DNA of 64,000 nt from Bacteroidota bacterium (GTDB taxonomy: Bacteria > Bacteroidota > Bacteroidia > Sphingobacteriales > Sphingobacteriaceae), in contig JAMFRP010000013.1 in NCBI GenBank assembly GCA_026224775.1, forward strand, positions 186,001 to 250,000, written 5' to 3'. The translations under genes were made by a program, and so were the position numbers. Under the pieces are notes generated by a model. The model worked only from the letters and a program-made list of their open reading frames with translations, searched no databases and was not told the DNA's origin. Positions 59,285-64,000 of this stretch are shown here, piece after piece (the stretch's first letter is position 1; every line of letters starts with the position of its first letter).

Positions 59285-59366
59285 GTCATTGCGAGCGATA
59301 GCGTGGCAATCCCTAATATACAGAGCAGCTCTGTAAGTAGGGGATTGCTTCGTACCTCGCAATGAC
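59285..59366. repeat. REP-like palindrome, hybrid arms (A left / B right)
   Basis: gtcattgcgagcgatagcgtggcaatccc ... gggattgcttcgtacctcgcaatgac; central cagagcagctctg palindrome. Confidence 0.9.
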
Positions 59367-59418
59367 GCTTTGTTTTTGGGTTTATATAAAACAACATGGA
59401 ATTATTTAAAAACACTTT

Positions 59419-61263
59419 TTAAAAAGCAAAACCAACTCCGCCGAATATATTAAACCCATAATCAGGGTAATATAACCAGCTTGCATTTGACCGATCTAAG
59501 ATGTTATTTGCTTTTACAAAAATGCTGATCTTATCGGTAGCCTTATAATTAACACCACCACTTAAATCAACAAAAGAGCCAATTGTGGTTGGTGGAAATG
59601 TGCTTCTGAGCGTTAAAGCATCAGCATAAGGAATATCGTAAGTTGTTCCGCGTAATAATAACGAACCTGTAATATCAACTTTACGATTAATATGGATGGC
59701 GGTACCTGCGGTTAATTTAAACTTAGGTAAGTTCCAGGCTTGTGCCTGTTGTGCCATCTGGTAGTCTTTAAATTCTACACGGCCAAATACATCCACATCG
59801 TCGGATGCTTTGTAGTCCAGTTCACCGGTAAAGCCGTTAATACGCGAGTCGCCATTATCATAAATAACAGCAAATTTATTACCACCCGGACCAAAATTGC
59901 TTACCATTAACGGCATATATTTAACGCTATTACGGAAAATAAAGGCCTTAAAGCTAAGCCCCGGCGCTAATGTTCCCTTTAAACCAGCACTCAGGTCCAG
60001 TTTGTCGACCGAATTTTTGATGTCGATATTTTGACCGATAAACGGGTTAACGGTTGAGAAATCCAATAAAGTAGATTTATTTACATCACCTTTGGCTTCA
60101 ACAAATAAGCGTACATATTTTGGTATAACCTGTAATTCCAATTTAGCTGCCGGGAATATGTAGAAGTTACTGCTAAAGCCAAACTGATCAACAATGTTTA
60201 CACCTGCATCTATCTTATACATATCACCCTGAAATTTGATATATGGATTTACGCGCAATAAGCTATTGTTGTAATTATATAAGCTATCTTTTTGTGTAGT
60301 AAGATCTAACGAACCTGCTACACCTGCATAAAACTGTTTAACAGTTTCGTTTAAAAAGCCTGATAACACCACATTGCTTTCGCGGGCATCATAAGCATCG
60401 CTATAGGTGTAACCTTTAAGTTTTAGGGCGTAAGTAAAATCATTAGGCACATCAGCAAAGTTTTTTGCCAGGTCGCCTTCAGCACTTAGTATGCTGAAAT
60501 GTTGTTTACCCGGGGTAACTTCGGTTGATGGGTCTGCCTGATCATAGCCATAAAAATAATTGCTATTGTATTTATAGTCGATACGGCCGTTAAGCGAATT
60601 GGTTGCGCCTATGCTTTTTCCAAATATGCCAACCTCGTTTGTACTTTCATTTTGTTTATTAAGGCTACCCTGCTCGGCAAGGTGTTTAATATAACCACCA
60701 GCCTGTAAACCCTGATCGGGCCCGGTGCTGAAATAACCTTCGCCGTAAGTGGTTTTTAAGTTCCCCAAACCAACCTGTATAAAGTTGTTTGTTGGAATAG
60801 AATCCTGCTGGGCTGGCATTTTCATGGCATCTAACTGGCGGATGTCGCTATTTTGCTCTAATCTTATATCCAGCGGCGTATAAGTTAAAGGTGCTTTATA
60901 AGGTGTTGCATCTTCCAAATCCGGGTTACGTCTTATTTTTACCGCATCGGCCAAAACCGGTTTGTAATCGGTAGTAACTACAATCTCCTCTGATAGGCTA
61001 TTGCTGTTCTTATTAGGATTGTTCCCTCCTGATTTAGTTGTATCCGCAGATGAATTTGTTTTAGCTACAGCATCGCCAATCTTTTTCGCATCTGATTTTT
61101 GGGTAGATGCGGTTTTCGCAGCCTTTTTTGCAGGCTTTTTAGCAACAGTTTTAGCAGCAGCTTTTTTAGTCTTAGTCTTGGGCTTGGTTTGCGCATTTGC
61201 CGGGACAAAGTATAGCAGCGCAATTAAGGTAAGCAGCGTATATATTATATGGCGTAGTTTCAT
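59419..61263 (-). CDS. Outer-membrane beta-barrel (TonB-dependent-receptor-like, no evident plug) protein
   Basis: Signal peptide MKLRHIIYTLLTLIALLYFVPANAQ (internal start preferred over the ORF start at 61305); K/A-rich linker; barrel strands; C-terminus 'FGGVGFAF'. Confidence 0.8.
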   Translation of the reverse strand: MKLRHIIYTLLTLIALLYFVPANAQTKPKTKTKKAAAKTVAKKPAKKAAKTASTQKSDAKKIGDAVAKTNSSADTTKSGGNNPNKNSNSLSEEIVVTTDYKPVLADAVKIRRNPDLEDATPYKAPLTYTPLDIRLEQNSDIRQLDAMKMPAQQDSIPTNNFIQVGLGNLKTTYGEGYFSTGPDQGLQAGGYIKHLAEQGSLNKQNESTNEVGIFGKSIGATNSLNGRIDYKYNSNYFYGYDQADPSTEVTPGKQHFSILSAEGDLAKNFADVPNDFTYALKLKGYTYSDAYDARESNVVLSGFLNETVKQFYAGVAGSLDLTTQKDSLYNYNNSLLRVNPYIKFQGDMYKIDAGVNIVDQFGFSSNFYIFPAAKLELQVIPKYVRLFVEAKGDVNKSTLLDFSTVNPFIGQNIDIKNSVDKLDLSAGLKGTLAPGLSFKAFIFRNSVKYMPLMVSNFGPGGNKFAVIYDNGDSRINGFTGELDYKASDDVDVFGRVEFKDYQMAQQAQAWNLPKFKLTAGTAIHINRKVDITGSLLLRGTTYDIPYADALTLRSTFPPTTIGSFVDLSGGVNYKATDKISIFVKANNILDRSNASWLYYPDYGFNIFGGVGFAF

Positions 61264-61294
61264 TGCTTGTCTCGTGTTTGTGGTCATCATCCTG

Positions 61295-64000
61295 TTAATT
61301 ACCATTGCCTGCAGGTTTAGTAGTTGTAGTATCCGGTTTAACGCTTTGTGTAGTATCTGGCGCTGCTACAGGCGGTTCGTAAGTTTTACCACTTAACGTA
61401 GCCAGCTTTTGCTTAGCGGTTGGTAATATATCGTCGTTACCTTTGTAGTTATCAATTATACTTTGCAGCGTAGCTTTTGCCTGGAAGTTATCTTTTAACC
61501 CAGTATAATCATCAGCCAATAAAATATAAGTTTTAGCTATCCAGTAATCATAGTTAGGGAAATCCTTAGCCAGATCGAAACATGTTTTTTGTGATGTTTT
61601 GTATCGATGTTTCAGGTAATCAATATAAGCTACGTTATATTTTGCCTCGGCAGCGGCAACCGTTTTGGTATTGCTTATGGTATAATCAAATTCGTTAATA
61701 GCACGGGTGGTATCACCTTTTGCTAAGTAAGCCTGACCAGCATATAAGCCTGTTTTGAATTTATCTTCCTGTGATGATTTATCATTTGCACGTACCTGTT
61801 TCACATAATTAAGCGCTTCATCGGCCATGCCCATTTGGGCGTAGCAAAGAAGTAGGTTATTTATAGCGAAGGTATAATCCTCTTTATACTCGGAGTTTAT
61901 CTCCAGCTTTTTCAAGAACACAACCGCGTCATTATATTTTTGCTGCGCGATATAAAGCTTAGCCATACTGATGAGTGATTTCTCGGTATAAGTGCTTGTC
62001 CAGTCGTTTAATATTACGTTGTAATCATTTACGGCATCGGCAGGTTTACCCAGGGCAACCAAACTTTCGGCCCTAATGAACCTTCCCTGTTTGTTGTAGA
62101 TAGGTTTGGTTGGGAACTTATCAAAATAAGCATTTACCGCATTTACGGTACCATTCCAATCGCCGCGCAGGTACAGGTTATTCGCGGCGGTGAACATAAT
62201 ATCTTCCTGTTCGGCGCTGGTGTAGTTGCCTATAGGTGTGGTGGCCGCATAGGTTATAAAAGTTTGCGCGTCGCCTTTATCGGTATATATTTTCTGGATC
62301 TGTTTCAGTGATTGCTTAGCCTCGTCAGTCGAAGAATAATCCGCGATTACTTTTTTGAATGACTCAACAGCCAGATCATCATTACCGGCGTTATAATCTA
62401 TTAATCCAATTGTAGCCAATGCCCGTGGCACATAGCTGCTATGCGGATATTTAGCGATCATAGCCTCCAGATCAGTTTTTGCGGTCGGACCATCGTTTTT
62501 AAGGAAATAAGCATAGGCTATTTCAAAAGATGCATCGTCGGCATAATCGGAGTTAGGGAAGCGGTTGAGCACTTCGGTAAGGGTGGCTATCTTATTATCT
62601 TGAGATCCTTGCAAACCTTGTATTATACCGCGTTGAAATAAGGCGTAATCTTCGCTTGAGTTATGCTTAGCTATGATCTTATCATAATATGTCAAGGCAT
62701 CGTTATAGCTTTTCAATACAAAATAACTGTCGGCCAGGCGTGCTATCGCATCGTTAGTAGTGGCGGTATCTTTTTCGTCGCCTGCTAAAAACTTCTGGAA
62801 GTAAGTAGCTGCCGTTCTGTATTTTTCGCCGCCAAATGCAGCATAAGCCAAAGCATAATTGGCGTAGTTGTGAACATCGGTTTCCCTTGACTCCGGCATA
62901 TCTAAAAATTGCTGGAAAGTCTCAACCGACTCATCATATTTACGCACCTCGTACATCGCCTCGGCCATCCAGTAAGTGGTTAAAGCTGCAATTTTTGAAT
63001 CTTCGGGGAATTTTAATGAGCGAAGAAATATGCCTATCGCGTTTTCAAATGCCCTTTCATTATAAAACTGCAATCCACGGTAGTAAGTAACCTTTTGATA
63101 GGCTATACGCGCGCTTTCTGATTTGTTTTGTATCGGCTCCAAAATATCAACCGCTTCGGCGTAGTTGTGGGAGTTTAGTAACTCTTCGCCTAATAATATT
63201 TTAACCTCTTCGGTACGGGTTGCGCGTGGATAGTTTTTTAGGTATTTGCGGGTAGCGTTAAGCGCCTCTAAATTAAAATCAAGCTCGTAAGATAGTTTGG
63301 CGTATTGATAAAGCGCATCCTCCTGTAATTTATAATCGAAATTTAACTTTGATGCACCAAGGAACGCGTTACGGGCGCTTTGCTTGTTACCCATTTTCAG
63401 GAAAACATCGCCCAGGGTATAATCACCGCTTTGGCTGTAGATGTCGTCGTGATCAACCAGTTTTTCCAGTTCGATAGCTGCTTTGGCATTGTTGCCAACC
63501 TTGTAATAAGTATAACCAATTTCGTAGCTATCCTGTGTACTTTGGGTTTTACCCTGATCTTCATCCTGAAAACGGCTGAAATAATTAACCGCTTTATCGT
63601 AATCGGCCTTAGCAAAATAGGATGAACCTACGATACGCAACATTTCGGTTTCGTGCTGCTGGTGCGTGGTATTCAGGATTGGGATAGCGTAGGCAAGTAC
63701 ATCATCATAACGTTTATCTAAAAAGTAAACCGCGGTGATGTAGTATGGATAGCTGTCCTCGTATTTTTTAGAATTCTTTAATTTTTCAAAGTTTACTAAT
63801 GCTAAATGGTAGTCTTTATTTAAATAAGAAATATAAGCGAAATAATAAGTAGCGTCTTCAGTATATTTTGAATGGTGGTTTTTCACCTCAGCAAAAAGCT
63901 CCTGCGCATTTTTGTAATCGTTTATGGAGAAATACGCATAGCCTTTTAAAAACTTGTACTCGGTATTTTCGCTACCGCTTAACTCTCCTGCTTGTACCTT
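61295..64000 (-). CDS. Tetratricopeptide repeat protein (5' truncated by the window edge)
   Basis: TPR-like helices throughout; the ORF-track start is a GTG, and the frame continues upstream to the window edge as ...KVQAGELSGSENTEYKFLKGYAYFSINDYKNAQELFAEVKNHHSKY. Confidence 0.88.
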   Translation of the reverse strand, partial: KVQAGELSGSENTEYKFLKGYAYFSINDYKNAQELFAEVKNHHSKYTEDATYYFAYISYLNKDYHLALVNFEKLKNSKKYEDSYPYYITAVYFLDKRYDDVLAYAIPILNTTHQQHETEMLRIVGSSYFAKADYDKAVNYFSRFQDEDQGKTQSTQDSYEIGYTYYKVGNNAKAAIELEKLVDHDDIYSQSGDYTLGDVFLKMGNKQSARNAFLGASKLNFDYKLQEDALYQYAKLSYELDFNLEALNATRKYLKNYPRATRTEEVKILLGEELLNSHNYAEAVDILEPIQNKSESARIAYQKVTYYRGLQFYNERAFENAIGIFLRSLKFPEDSKIAALTTYWMAEAMYEVRKYDESVETFQQFLDMPESRETDVHNYANYALAYAAFGGEKYRTAATYFQKFLAGDEKDTATTNDAIARLADSYFVLKSYNDALTYYDKIIAKHNSSEDYALFQRGIIQGLQGSQDNKIATLTEVLNRFPNSDYADDASFEIAYAYFLKNDGPTAKTDLEAMIAKYPHSSYVPRALATIGLIDYNAGNDDLAVESFKKVIADYSSTDEAKQSLKQIQKIYTDKGDAQTFITYAATTPIGNYTSAEQEDIMFTAANNLYLRGDWNGTVNAVNAYFDKFPTKPIYNKQGRFIRAESLVALGKPADAVNDYNVILNDWTSTYTEKSLISMAKLYIAQQKYNDAVVFLKKLEINSEYKEDYTFAINNLLLCYAQMGMADEALNYVKQVRANDKSSQEDKFKTGLYAGQAYLAKGDTTRAINEFDYTISNTKTVAAAEAKYNVAYIDYLKHRYKTSQKTCFDLAKDFPNYDYWIAKTYILLADDYTGLKDNFQAKATLQSIIDNYKGNDDILPTAKQKLATLSGKTYEPPVAAPDTTQSVKPDTTTTKPAGNGN

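Noticed and set aside
61264-61305. Upstream start of the OM barrel ORF (MVINRMMTTNTRQA)
   Set aside because: A good signal peptide begins at the internal MKLRHIIY; the longer start would bury it and overlap the TPR gene.

Overview
The window looks like a Bacteroidota chromosome, most likely Sphingobacteriaceae (Mucilaginibacter/Pedobacter-like). That placement is inferred from protein style, a T9SS sorting domain, SusC/SusD and TAnnTTTG-type promoters; no search was run. Main blocks: (1) about 3.3-29.4 kb, a pectin / rhamnogalacturonan-type polysaccharide utilisation locus with two paralogous GntR regulators, a six-hairpin-type glycosidase of unclear family, GH28, SusD, SusC, pectate lyase, a hybrid two-component regulator, GH105, GH106-type rhamnosidase, PL22 and a divergent GH29-type gene, then tRNA-Arg(TCT) and a ThuA-like gene. 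(2) 29.8-34.5 kb, a glycolytic cluster: BadF/NAGK-type kinase, a NUDIX-fold NrtR/AraR-like regulator divergent from pfkA, a second BadF-type protein that has lost the phosphate-binding motif, and gapA. (3) 34.8-50.5 kb, mostly housekeeping and transport genes. (4) 51.0-53.0 kb, an ECF sigma factor, a membrane protein with six tandem ~29-aa repeats, and a Spy/CnrX-like secreted protein; this is the best candidate here for an under-described regulatory system. (5) 56.1-64.0 kb, a TonB/ExbD/ExbB/SPOR/OM-barrel/TPR envelope cluster. The intergenic DNA carries several families of REP/MITE-like palindromes with interchangeable arms, concentrated at 40-60 kb, plus an 81-bp near-perfect hairpin in a divergent PUL promoter region. 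No CRISPR array, rRNA, intact transposase gene or prophage was seen.
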